31,317 nt of DNA from Treponema sp. (GTDB lineage: Bacteria; Spirochaetota; Spirochaetia; Treponematales; Breznakiellaceae), in the NCBI GenBank assembly GCA_031264395.1, contig JAISEB010000058.1, forward strand, positions 1-31,317. The letters are read 5' to 3'. The notes beneath the pieces were generated by a model. It saw only the letters and a list, made by a program, of their open reading frames with translations, did no database searches and was not told where the DNA came from. This document shows positions 21,930 through 29,347 of the stretch, in pieces. Made by a program: the position numbers and the translations under genes. Numbering within the stretch: the stretch's first letter is position 1; the number at the start of each line of letters is the position of its first letter.

Positions 21930-24044
21930 TCATTTTTTCGCGCCTTTCCTTTGGCGCGTTCCGGACGTTTTGCCCGTTCCGGGTGGTTTGTCCGTTCCGG
22001 ATGTTTTGCCCGCCCGGGACGCCCTGTTAGCTTCCGGCGCCTTGCCCAGCTCGCCGATGCGCTGTATTTCATCGCGTATCGCCGCGGCTTCCTCAAATTC
22101 GAGTTTCTTCGCGTGTTCGAGCATCTCGTTTTCAAGCGCCTTGACAAGCTGTTTTCTCTGGGCGGGGACAAGTACGTTGTAGGATCTTTTGAGCACCTCA
22201 ATGGACGCGGCGGCGGCGTTTTCGGCTTCCTCGGCATGGCGTTCCAGGATGGAGGCTATGGCTTTTTTTACCGTGGCGGGGGTAATGCCGTGCTTCCTGT
22301 TGTAGTCCGTCTGTATCTGCCGCCGCTTTTCGGTTTCGGCAATGGCCTCTTCCATGGCGGGGCTCATCCTGTCGGCATACATGATGACCTTGCCGGCGGC
22401 GTTGCGGGCCGCCCTTCCTATGATCTGCACAAGGCTTGTGAGTGAACGGAGAAAGCCTATCTTGTCGGCGTCAAGGATGGCGATGAACGAAACTTCGGGA
22501 AGATCTATCCCTTCACGGAGAAGGTTGATCCCCACAAGAATGTCAAAATCTCCCTGCCTGAGGCTGGTGAGTATTTCAACCCGCTCTATCGTTTCGACTT
22601 CACTGTGAATATAACGAACCTTGAGTCCCAAGCCGGAAAGATAATCGGTAAGATCTTCGGCCATTTTCTTTGTCAGGGTAAGAATAAGGGAACGTTCCCC
22701 GGCCTTTATGCGCTTCTTTACTTCGGCGTAAATATCCTCCATTTGCCCTTCGCTTGGCCGTACTTCTATTTCCGGGTCCAGAAGGCCCGTCGGCCGTATG
22801 AGCTGCTGCACCACCTGGCTTGACTGTTCGATTTCGGTTTTTCCCGGAGTCGCCGAAACATAGATTGTTTTGTCCAGCCGCCCGGCAAATTCGTCGTAGC
22901 GCAGGGGCCTGTTGTCCAAGGCGCAGGGAAGGCGGAAGCCGTAATCCACAAGACTCTGTTTGCGGGAACGGTCCCCCGCGTACATGGCCCCAATCTGCGG
23001 AAGGGTAACGTGGCTTTCATCGATAAAGGTCAGATGCCTCGGCGTTCCGCCGGGCGTCTTGGGAAGGTAGTCGATGAGGGTGTCGGGCGCGTCGCCGGGC
23101 CTGCGGCCCGAAAGCGGGGCGGAATAATTTTCTATGCCGGGACAGTAGCCCATCTCGCTGAGCATTTCAATGTCATATTCTACCCTCGTTTTAAGCCGCT
23201 CCGCCTCGAGGATCTTTCCCGTGCTTTTAAGGAATTCCAGCCTTTCGGCAAGCTCGTCCTTGATGCGGCCAATGGCGCCTGAAATCATGTCGCCGGGCAT
23301 GACAAACTGCTTTGCCGGGTAAATAACAGCCCTGTCCAGTTCTTCCAGTATTTTGCCGGAGACAGGATCGAAGCGCCTGATCCGTTCGACCCTGTTCCAG
23401 TCCAGATCCGCGCGGTATGCGTCTTCAAGGTACGCCGGGTATATTTCAAGCGTGTCGCCCCGGCGGCGGAAACGGCCCCGCTCAAGAACCGCGTCGTTTC
23501 TTTCGTACTGCAGCTCCACGAGCCGCCTCACCAGCGCGTCGGCGTCGACGGTGTCCCCGACCGAAAAGGAGGCGGTCATCTGCCGGTACACTTCGGGGGT
23601 GGCAAGGCCGTAGATGCAGGAAACGGTGGCGACAATGATCACGTCTTCCCTTTCCATGAGGCTCCGTGTCGCCGAAAGCCGCATCCGCTCAATCTCGTCG
23701 TTGATGGACGCGTCCTTTTCAATATATAGATCCCGGCTTGCCACATAGGCTTCAGGCTGATAGTAATCGTAATACGAAACAAAATACTCAACGGCGTTAT
23801 GGGGAAAAAATCCCCTGAATTCGCGGAAGAGCTGGGCGGCCAGGGTTTTGTTGTGGCTTACAACAAGAGTCGGCATCTGCACCGCCTCTATTATCTTCGC
23901 CATGGTGAAGGTTTTTCCCGAACCGGTGACGCCCTTGAGGGTCTGGTACTTGTCTCCCCTGTGTATGCCTTCCGCGAGCGCGGCTACGGCTTCTCCCTGA
24001 TCCCCCGCCGGCTTGAACGGCGAAACGACTTCGAATTGACGCAT
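21930..24044 (-). CDS. uvrB: Excinuclease ABC subunit B
   Basis: 704 residues, somewhat long for UvrB. Walker A GVTGSGKT is at residues 38-45. The damage-probing beta-hairpin is the Tyr-rich EYFVSYYDYYQPEAYVASRD (about 88-107). Motif II is TFIDESHVTLPQI and motif VI is QIIGRAARN. A UVR domain for UvrC contact lies near the end (LENEMLEHAKKLEFEEAAAI). After it comes a basic tail of about 35 residues with repeated GKTSGT/DKPPGT units, encoded by near-repeats at 21958-22015. UvrB loads at lesions found by UvrA and positions UvrC for incision. No Shine-Dalgarno precedes ATG; a -10-like CATAAT ends six bases upstream. No SOS box was recognised. Confidence 0.97.
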   Translation of the reverse strand: MRQFEVVSPFKPAGDQGEAVAALAEGIHRGDKYQTLKGVTGSGKTFTMAKIIEAVQMPTLVVSHNKTLAAQLFREFRGFFPHNAVEYFVSYYDYYQPEAYVASRDLYIEKDASINDEIERMRLSATRSLMEREDVIIVATVSCIYGLATPEVYRQMTASFSVGDTVDADALVRRLVELQYERNDAVLERGRFRRRGDTLEIYPAYLEDAYRADLDWNRVERIRRFDPVSGKILEELDRAVIYPAKQFVMPGDMISGAIGRIKDELAERLEFLKSTGKILEAERLKTRVEYDIEMLSEMGYCPGIENYSAPLSGRRPGDAPDTLIDYLPKTPGGTPRHLTFIDESHVTLPQIGAMYAGDRSRKQSLVDYGFRLPCALDNRPLRYDEFAGRLDKTIYVSATPGKTEIEQSSQVVQQLIRPTGLLDPEIEVRPSEGQMEDIYAEVKKRIKAGERSLILTLTKKMAEDLTDYLSGLGLKVRYIHSEVETIERVEILTSLRQGDFDILVGINLLREGIDLPEVSFIAILDADKIGFLRSLTSLVQIIGRAARNAAGKVIMYADRMSPAMEEAIAETEKRRQIQTDYNRKHGITPATVKKAIASILERHAEEAENAAAASIEVLKRSYNVLVPAQRKQLVKALENEMLEHAKKLEFEEAAAIRDEIQRIGELGKAPEANRASRAGKTSGTDKPPGTGKTSGTRQRKGAKK

Positions 24045-24050
24045 AAAACC

Positions 24051-24079
24051 ATTATGGACAAGCGGCCCCGGCCTTGCAA
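24051..24079 (-). promoter_or_regulatory. Putative leaderless promoter of uvrB
   Basis: On the minus strand TTGCAA (24079-24074), 17 bases, CATAAT (24056-24051, five of six consensus), then GGTTTT and the ATG at 24044. Confidence 0.5.
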
Positions 24080-24189
24080 GGGCAGCCCGGCCGCCGGTGA
24101 TACGTTCCTTTTCCCGCGGGTTTTGTTCCCCCCGGAATCGCGCCCGTTTTTTCCCGGAAAATCCGGTTTTTTCGGTGGAGAATTTTTCG

Positions 24190-24229
24190 TTCGAAAATCC
24201 GGTTTACCGCCCCGCGGAGGCTCATTGAC
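24190..24229 (+). repeat. Repeat family B, copy 1 (deleted form)
   Basis: The 24 bases at 24190-24213 (TTCGAAAATCCGGTTTACCG, then CCCC) match 30894-30917 at 21 positions. GCGGAGGCTCATTGAC (24214-24229) is identical to 30946-30961. The 28 bases between the blocks in the 30.9 kb copy are missing here. Its end forms the -35 region of the next promoter. It occupies the 280-base divergent gap between uvrB and the first LPP20 gene. Confidence 0.75.
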
Positions 24230-24253
24230 AGTATTTGTAAAAAAGGATATATA
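24225..24253 (+). promoter_or_regulatory. Strong sigma70 promoter for the first LPP20 lipoprotein gene
   Basis: A perfect TTGACA (24225-24230), 17 bases, then TATATA (24248-24253). The inferred start near 24260 gives a leader of about 65 bases. The TTGAC of the -35 box belongs to repeat family B. Confidence 0.7.
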
Positions 24254-24324
24254 TGAAATGATCTGTTTTATTTGGTAAAACGCCGGCTAGATCCGGTGTA
24301 AGTTAGAAGGTAAGGAGAAAAGAG

Positions 24325-24948
24325 ATGAAGAATTTTTGTTTTCTCGTTTTGACAGCGGGACTTGTGCTGTCATTGATCGGATGCGCTACTACCGGGGGCG
24401 CCGACGCGGCCCCGGCGGCCCCGGCGGCCGCCGCGCCGGCGGCGCCCAGGGTTACGCAGTTGGGCGGCGTTCCGGATTTTGTTAATGAGGCGTATGTGAA
24501 TGCCTCGGAGGACGTTCTTGTCGGTGTCGGTACGTACAAAATCGGTACGGACATGTCCAAAATGAGCACCGGTATGACCTTTGCGTCGACCAGGGCCCGC
24601 GCGGATATTTCCCGTCAGCTTCAGACGATCATAAAAGACATGATCACCGATTATACCGCCACCAGCGAACTTGATCCCAACGCTTCGCTCTCGTTCCAGG
24701 AACAGGTCACCCAGGCGCTGTCCAAGGCTGAACTCAAGGGCGCCAGGGTTATCAAATCGAATACGGCCGACGGCCTGCTCTGGGTGGTGATGGAATACAG
24801 CAAATCGGCTGCCGCCACCGACTATAGCGCCGCTACCTCCGCTGCCAAACTCGCGATTCCCGCGGCCGCCGCGTTTGATGCGCTTTCCCGGATGGATAAT
24901 GCCTTTGACAAGGCTGCCGCCGGCGGTCCCGTCCCGGTAGGAGACTAA
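24325..24948 (+). CDS. LPP20-family lipoprotein, first of three
   Basis: 207 residues, preceded by AAGGAGAAAAGAG. The lipoprotein signal MKNFCFLVLTAGLVLSLIGC places the lipidated Cys at 20. A low-complexity Ala/Pro linker (about 24-42) follows, then an LPP20-like domain (about 48-165). It shows the lead motif GGVPDFVNEAYVNASEDVLV, the helix TFASTRARADISRQLQTII, and the closing strand GLLWVVMEYSK. LPP20 proteins are envelope lipoproteins; FlgP of Vibrio and Campylobacter belongs here and builds flagellar basal disks, but most members have no known role. It has its own strong promoter and starts the six-gene exported cluster. Confidence 0.8.
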   Translation: MKNFCFLVLTAGLVLSLIGCATTGGADAAPAAPAAAAPAAPRVTQLGGVPDFVNEAYVNASEDVLVGVGTYKIGTDMSKMSTGMTFASTRARADISRQLQTIIKDMITDYTATSELDPNASLSFQEQVTQALSKAELKGARVIKSNTADGLLWVVMEYSKSAAATDYSAATSAAKLAIPAAAAFDALSRMDNAFDKAAAGGPVPVGD

Positions 24949-24953
24949 AGAAG

Positions 24954-25003
24954 CACTGATTTATTCAATCGGGAATTCGTCAACGCAGTTGACGCAATCA
25001 GTG
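24954..25003. repeat. Nested hairpin after the first LPP20 gene
   Basis: The outer arms are CACTGATT (24954-24961) and AATCAGTG (24996-25003). The inner arms are CGTCAAC (24978-24984) and GTTGACG (24988-24994). It starts five bases after the stop codon at 24946-24948 and has no T-tract. It may protect the mRNA 3' end. Confidence 0.5.
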
Positions 25004-25027
25004 TTACCCTAAAGACCCGCGGTTTTA

Positions 25028-25041
25028 GCGGAGGCTCATTG
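25028..25041 (+). repeat. Repeat family B, copy 2 (core only)
   Basis: GCGGAGGCTCATTG is identical to the cores at 24214 and 30946; the flanks diverge (CAGCTGTCAAA follows instead of ACAG). It lies in the 211-base gap between the first and second lipoprotein genes. Confidence 0.55.
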
Positions 25042-25084
25042 CAGCTGTCAAAAATTCCGCGGGCCGGTTTCGAAATAAAGTGGG

Positions 25085-25119
25085 GGCTGTCCGGCAGACA
25101 TGTTGTTTTTCGGACAGCC
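25085..25119. repeat. Nine-base-pair hairpin upstream of the second lipoprotein gene
   Basis: GGCTGTCCG (25085-25093) pairs perfectly with CGGACAGCC (25111-25119) around a 17-base T-rich loop. It lies 40 bases before the ATG at 25160 and could be a leader structure or a weak attenuator. Confidence 0.4.
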
Positions 25120-25159
25120 TCTGTCAAGGCGGTGGTTTTTCAGGCTGGGGTTGGAAACG

Positions 25160-25981
25160 ATGAAGATATGTAGTGTATTCCTGTTGACAGGTGTCTTTCT
25201 GGCTGCTTCCTGTGCCGATGTGCAAACGCAAAAGGCGCTGCCGGGGTCAGGTACTCAAACAGGGGATGATTTCCCGTCAAGTCCGGCCGTATCCCTTGAG
25301 GACCTGTATGACAGTGGTTATTGGGTGACCGCCCAGTCGGATGCCGGTATTACGGTTATGGGAATTGCCGGCAGACGGGGCAACCGGACCGAGGCCATTG
25401 CCGAGGCTCTGGCCGACGCGGCCCGCCGGGTGGCGCTTTACTATGGGGTTCGGGGCGAAAGCGCTTCGGTACTCAACGAGGGATCGGGCAATCTGGATTA
25501 CTTTCAGGATTTTGATTACAAGCTGGATTTATTGAATAACGTAGAAAATTATGTCGGCGCTCTGGTTTTTGATAAAGATAAAGATATACTTGAAAAAAGC
25601 GGGGTGGTGTTTGTCAGGACTCAATACCCCGGCGTTTCCCTTCCTTCTTATAAATCGGTGGTAACGGAAGACGGGACGCCCGATTGGGTCAAGAACTACA
25701 GCATCAACATTCCCGGTTATTTGACCTCCGTCAGTTTTTCAAAAAACAGGGGTTCTCCCCAGAAAACATATCAGTCCTCTTACGAAAGCGCGATTGCTTC
25801 ACTGCTGCCCCAGTTGTCCACAAGAATGGGAAACGAGGTTGTCGATGTTTCGGAGGGCAAGTTAACCTACAATTACTCGGTAAGTTCCGGTATTCTTGAA
25901 AATGTGATAATATTGGAGACTTGGGCAGATAAAAAAACGGGCGCCATATGGACATTGCTGGTCGCCAGGCAGAAATTATAA
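25160..25981 (+). CDS. Lipoprotein with two LPP20-like halves
   Basis: 273 residues from ATG 25160, where the signal peptide begins (MKICSVFLLTGVFLAASC, lipid Cys at 18); upstream in-frame codons to 25100 give no sensible signal. The first half (about 45-165) has YDSGYWVTAQSDAGITVMGI and NRTEAIAEALADAARRVALY. The second half (about 175-273) has GTPDWVKNYSINIPGYLTSV and TYQSSYESAIASLLPQLSTR, ending in a strand WTLLVARQKL. Both halves show the LPP20 pattern of a lead aromatic motif, a conserved helix and a closing strand. The Shine-Dalgarno is weak. Its function is unknown; position suggests it acts with its lipoprotein neighbours. The LPP20 assignment is by pattern, not search. Confidence 0.6.
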   Translation: MKICSVFLLTGVFLAASCADVQTQKALPGSGTQTGDDFPSSPAVSLEDLYDSGYWVTAQSDAGITVMGIAGRRGNRTEAIAEALADAARRVALYYGVRGESASVLNEGSGNLDYFQDFDYKLDLLNNVENYVGALVFDKDKDILEKSGVVFVRTQYPGVSLPSYKSVVTEDGTPDWVKNYSINIPGYLTSVSFSKNRGSPQKTYQSSYESAIASLLPQLSTRMGNEVVDVSEGKLTYNYSVSSGILENVIILETWADKKTGAIWTLLVARQKL

Positions 25982-25986
25982 ATCAG

Positions 25987-26018
25987 AGTTGTTCAATAAC
26001 TTCAGTTATTGAACAAGT
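25987..26018 (-). repeat. Repeat family A, copy 3
   Basis: AGTTGTTCAATAAC pairs with GTTATTGAACAAGT, making a nearly perfect 32-base palindrome. Oriented by its asymmetric centre it reads on the minus strand. It starts five bases after the preceding stop codon (25979-25981). Confidence 0.8.
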
Positions 26019-26060
26019 CCATTCTTTTCCGGTGCCTGCCGTCACCGGTCAGGGGGGTAT

Positions 26061-26999
26061 GTGGTGAAAAAGTTTTTTGGAATTTGGTTGTTTGTCAGCC
26101 TTGTGACGGTATTGGGCGCTCAAGGCACGGGGCAAAAAAGCGGATCCGCTCCCTCCGGCACAAGCACTGTGCCTAATATTGCGAAGCCCGATATTGCGAG
26201 CGCCCTTTCCGAAATGGACAGGGCCTTTGAAGAGGCCGAAAAAGACGAAGAATTAAGTCCGGAGGATGAATACTTTCTGGGCAGGGCCGTGGCGGCGGAG
26301 ATACTCAAAACCTATCCTCTTTATGACGGGGATTCCGCCATGGTCTCTTACCTTAACAATATTTGTCAGGCCATAGTGATCAATTCTCCCCAGCCGGAGA
26401 TATTCAACGGTTACCATGTGGGGATTCTGAACACCCGGGAGGTTAACGCCTTTGCCACGCCGGGGGGGCATATTTTTGTTACCCGGGGCCTGCTGGAATG
26501 CGCCCCTTCTGAAGATGCCCTAGCGGCGGTGATCGCCCATGAGATAGCCCATATACAGATTCATCATGCCGCGGCCATCATCAAGGATCAGCGCCTTGTA
26601 ACCGGGCTTTCCCAAACCGCCAGCCGGGCTGCCTCCATTGCTTCACGGAACGCGGACCCCCAGCAGAGGGCCGCCCTTTTCAGCAGAAGTGTTGCCGCCA
26701 TGGTTACCACTCTTTTTAAAAACGGTTTTTCCCGGGAGCAGGAATTTGAGGCCGATGCGGAAGCGGTAGTCCTTCTCCGTTCGGCCGGTTATGATCCTTC
26801 CGCCATGCTGGCGATTCTTGAGGTTCTTGAGAAAATTCAACCCTCAAAGCCGGAGGGATTGAATTCTACCCATCCGTCACCGGCCGCCCGCAAGGCCAAT
26901 CTGAAAAATGTTGCTTCAACCGGCAGCAGTAATGCCCGGGTAAGAAATGCCCGGTTTGCGTCTTTTCAGGGACGTCTGAAGGCGATGCGCGTGCGTTGA
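26061..26999 (+). CDS. Exported M48-family zinc metalloprotease (BepA/LoiP-like)
   Basis: 312 residues starting at GTG 26061 (a second GTG follows at 26064) behind AGGGGGG. A signal peptide MVKKFFGIWLFVSLVTVLGA is likely cut before Gln21; there is no lipid Cys. The catalytic domain (about 85-270) has the zinc motif HEIAH at 160-164 and a third ligand in EFEADAEA (Glu230), plus the M48 lead NTREVNAFATPGGHIFV. Related periplasmic proteases degrade misassembled outer-membrane proteins or process lipoproteins. It lacks the TPR half of BepA. The gene lies between two LPP20 lipoprotein genes, so quality control or maturation of that set is a reasonable guess. The promoter for the next gene overlaps its stop. 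Confidence 0.9.
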   Translation: MVKKFFGIWLFVSLVTVLGAQGTGQKSGSAPSGTSTVPNIAKPDIASALSEMDRAFEEAEKDEELSPEDEYFLGRAVAAEILKTYPLYDGDSAMVSYLNNICQAIVINSPQPEIFNGYHVGILNTREVNAFATPGGHIFVTRGLLECAPSEDALAAVIAHEIAHIQIHHAAAIIKDQRLVTGLSQTASRAASIASRNADPQQRAALFSRSVAAMVTTLFKNGFSREQEFEADAEAVVLLRSAGYDPSAMLAILEVLEKIQPSKPEGLNSTHPSPAARKANLKNVASTGSSNARVRNARFASFQGRLKAMRVR

Positions 27000-27024
27000 C
27001 ATGAATAAAATGTCCGGTTATTAT
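26996..27024 (+). promoter_or_regulatory. Sigma70 promoter for the third LPP20 gene
   Basis: A perfect TTGACA (26996-27001), 17 bases, then TATTAT (27019-27024). The -35 box contains the TGA stop of the protease gene. The leader is about 25 bases and holds GAGGAGG. Confidence 0.7.
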
Positions 27025-27055
27025 AAAGAGGACCTGTTCACGAGGAGGAAATAAT

Positions 27056-28306
27056 ATGTTCAGGATTTTTCCGTACGCAGTTATTTTTTTTGCTTTTTGT
27101 TCCCTGGCCGGATGCGGCAGTGCGCCCGCGGCCGGTTCTTCCCCTGTCTCCGCGCCCGCGGACGATTCGTCTGCAAAGTTGAATGAAGGCAGGAATGCCG
27201 CCGCCGCCGCGATTGCCGCGATGGAAAGGGCGGAGCAGGGTTCTTCACAGACATCCCAGGCGGCGGCTCCCGCACGGCCGGCGGCGGTTCCCCGGCAGGA
27301 AACACCGGCAGCCACGGCTCCGGTTCCAGCTGCGGTGCCCAGAGGAGAACCCGGCTGGGTTACCGTTCCCTATTCCGTCTACAGGGAAAGCGACTATGTT
27401 GCCGCATCGGGGCACGGCGCGAACCGGAATGCCGCGGAAAAAAACGCACTGGCGGCGTTGACCGCCGTTTTCGGTCAGTCCATCCAGGCGGATCTCAAGC
27501 TCATGAGCAGTTATTCGGAGGCGGTAAAAAACGGCGTGGTGGATGTATCTGAAAACAATTCCCTGCAGGAGGCAATCAGTACTTCAACCGAAATGGACTC
27601 CCTGGTGGGCGCCGAAATCAAGGATGTCTGGTATGACGGAACAAGCGTTTATTATGCCGTGGCGGTAATGGAGCGGGCGAAAACCGCGGTTTTGTATACA
27701 GACATGATCAGGTCGAATGAGCGGATTATAACGGAACTTACTACCATTCCCGCCGCACAGCGAAACACCCTTGATGCGTATTCCCGGTATCAGCTTGCCG
27801 CGACCATTGCGGACGCCAATCGGGTATATGCCAATGTACTGTCTATTGTCAATAAAGGAACCGCCAGTGTTGTTCTCGGCAATTTGAAGAAAGGTGACGA
27901 TTACCGGCTTGAGGCAGCGAATATTACAAAAAACATTCCCATCGCGGTCAGGGTGAATAACGACCGCTCGGATCGTATCCGGGGCGCTTTTGCCGCGGTT
28001 ATCAGCAAGGCGGGTTTTCGAAGCGGGGGGAATAATTCCCGGTATGTGTTGAATGTGACCCTTACCCTCTCCGAAGTGCAGCTTGCGAATCAGCAAAATA
28101 AATTTGCCCGGTACGTGGTGGACGCGAACCTGACTGATACCACCGAAGGCATGGTGCTGCTGCCCTATAATATTAACGGCCGGGAAGGCCACCTTAATAT
28201 TTCGGAAGCGGAGAACCGGGCCGTCGCCGCCGCGGAAAAGAAAATTAACGAAGCTTATGGAGGGATATTATCGGAATATCTTTCCACCCTGCTGCCGAAA
28301 AGGTAA
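27056..28306 (+). CDS. LPP20-domain lipoprotein with extra C-terminal domain
   Basis: 416 residues, preceded by GAGGAGGAAATA. The signal MFRIFPYAVIFFAFCSLAGC puts the lipid Cys at 20. An Ala/Pro/Gln-rich linker spans about 25-97. An LPP20-like domain (about 98-215) opens with EPGWVTVPYSVYRESDYVAA, has the helix NRNAAEKNALAALTAVFG, and closes with TSVYYAVAVMERAK. A helical stretch follows (about 215-270), then a C-terminal domain of about 140 residues (NNDRSDRIRGAFAAVISKAG, SRYVLNVTLTLSEVQ) that I cannot name. It resembles the curli-secretion or LpoB style alpha/beta fold only loosely. It has its own promoter at 26996. It probably acts in the envelope with LpoB downstream. Confidence 0.72.
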   Translation: MFRIFPYAVIFFAFCSLAGCGSAPAAGSSPVSAPADDSSAKLNEGRNAAAAAIAAMERAEQGSSQTSQAAAPARPAAVPRQETPAATAPVPAAVPRGEPGWVTVPYSVYRESDYVAASGHGANRNAAEKNALAALTAVFGQSIQADLKLMSSYSEAVKNGVVDVSENNSLQEAISTSTEMDSLVGAEIKDVWYDGTSVYYAVAVMERAKTAVLYTDMIRSNERIITELTTIPAAQRNTLDAYSRYQLAATIADANRVYANVLSIVNKGTASVVLGNLKKGDDYRLEAANITKNIPIAVRVNNDRSDRIRGAFAAVISKAGFRSGGNNSRYVLNVTLTLSEVQLANQQNKFARYVVDANLTDTTEGMVLLPYNINGREGHLNISEAENRAVAAAEKKINEAYGGILSEYLSTLLPKR

Positions 28307-28350
28307 GACCGGGGATGATTAACAGGGCCGCAAAGGAGAAGGAGAGTTTG

Positions 28351-28479
28351 ATGGGTACTCGTAATTCCTTGTATTATAAAGAGTTATACCCCCCCCCCCC
28401 CCCGCCACCACACACATGCCCAATGGGGCCGCCAGGTAAAATTTTCATTGACTGCTGTTATTGTTTTCTCTTCCGGTGA
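28351..28479 (+). CDS. Possible small ORF carrying a C15 tract
   Basis: 42 codons behind a strong AAGGAGAAGGAGAG. It begins MGTRNSLYYKELY, runs into seven prolines encoded across the C-tract, and ends in a Cys/Phe-rich segment (FIDCCYCFLF). No family is recognised. Losing one C would move the stop to 28511; gaining one would move it to 28437. It could be a slippage-sensitive leader peptide upstream of lpoB, or not coding at all. The rest of the 280-base gap (28307-28586) shows no other gene. Confidence 0.25.
   Translation: MGTRNSLYYKELYPPPPPPPHTCPMGPPGKIFIDCCYCFLFR
28389..28403 (+). repeat. Homopolymer tract of 15 C
   Basis: Fifteen consecutive C at 28389-28403, followed by an AC-rich stretch (GCCACCACACACATG). 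It lies 183 bases before lpoB. Such tracts slip during replication and are also prone to sequencing or assembly error. Confidence 0.9.
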
Positions 28480-28586
28480 AATATTGGAGGGGAGAAGTTT
28501 GCAAAAAAGTTGAAATGATTTCTGTAGTATCAATACGTCCGGGGAAGGGCGTATTAATAAATTTATGTTTTGAGGAGGATTTTGAA

Positions 28587-29213
28587 ATGAAAAGAAATGT
28601 TTTGGTACTGGCGGTTTGCCTCATGGCACTGGTGATGATGTCGTGCGCGACTACCGGGACCTCGGTTGCCCGGGTAGACGGCGGCGCCGCGGCAGACTTG
28701 ACCGGTGAATGGAGTTCTGCCGACGTTCAGGAAGTTTCTAACGCTCTTATCGCCTTGGCCCTGGCTTCGAGCCGGATTGACACGTACATCAACGATTATT
28801 CCAAAAAAAACGGCGGAGAGCTGCCGACGGTCATTGTAGGAAGATTCAGAAATGCCAGCAGTGAGCGTATCGATACTTCCATTATTTCAGGCGCCATGCG
28901 GACCGCCATCATCAACAGCGGTAAACTGGAATTTGTTGAGGGCGGAGATATGCGGGAAGCCCTCCGGGAGGAACGGCAGGATCAGCAGAGCAACGCCAGC
29001 GAGGCAACCGCCGCTGCTTTGGCCAACGAGACGGGCGCCAATTTCATGCTGACCGGCGAGGTAAATTCCATAGTTCAAAAACTCGATAACCAGTCTACGC
29101 GGACTTATTATGTCAAGGCGACTATAACCAATCTGGAGACGAATCGTGTCCTTTGGGAAGGACAAGCCGATCCGATTGTAAAGATGATCGTACAGGCCAG
29201 GCATAAGCTGTAG
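28587..29213 (+). CDS. lpoB: Penicillin-binding protein activator LpoB-like lipoprotein
   Basis: 208 residues from ATG 28587, behind GAGGAGG; earlier in-frame codons from 28461 encode no signal peptide. The lipoprotein signal MKRNVLVLAVCLMALVMMSC has its lipid Cys at 20. The domain (about 40-200) follows E. coli LpoB closely in pattern: a helix SADVQEVSNALIALALASSR, the strand PTVIVGRFRNASSERIDTSI, the helix AMRTAIINSGKLEFVEG, then ATAAALANETGANFMLTGEV and a closing TNRVLWEGQADP. In E. coli LpoB reaches through the periplasm to stimulate PBP1b. The linker here is short, which would suit a thin gap or inner-membrane anchoring. The LpoB family call is strong; which PBP it serves is unknown. Confidence 0.85.
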   Translation: MKRNVLVLAVCLMALVMMSCATTGTSVARVDGGAAADLTGEWSSADVQEVSNALIALALASSRIDTYINDYSKKNGGELPTVIVGRFRNASSERIDTSIISGAMRTAIINSGKLEFVEGGDMREALREERQDQQSNASEATAAALANETGANFMLTGEVNSIVQKLDNQSTRTYYVKATITNLETNRVLWEGQADPIVKMIVQARHKL

Positions 29214-29347
29214 AGGGAACGGGTTTTGGTTCAATTTCTGGTTGCGGGACAAGCTGTTTCCGTTAAAGTCTCCAGGAAACGTTGTTTCACCGAGACTTTG
29301 TGAAAAGGAGACAATTTGATAAATTTTTGAAGGAAAAGGAGAATTGA

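Noticed and set aside
28461..28586. 42-residue N-terminal extension of LpoB
   Set aside because: It starts at TTG without a ribosome site and would bury the lipoprotein signal peptide.
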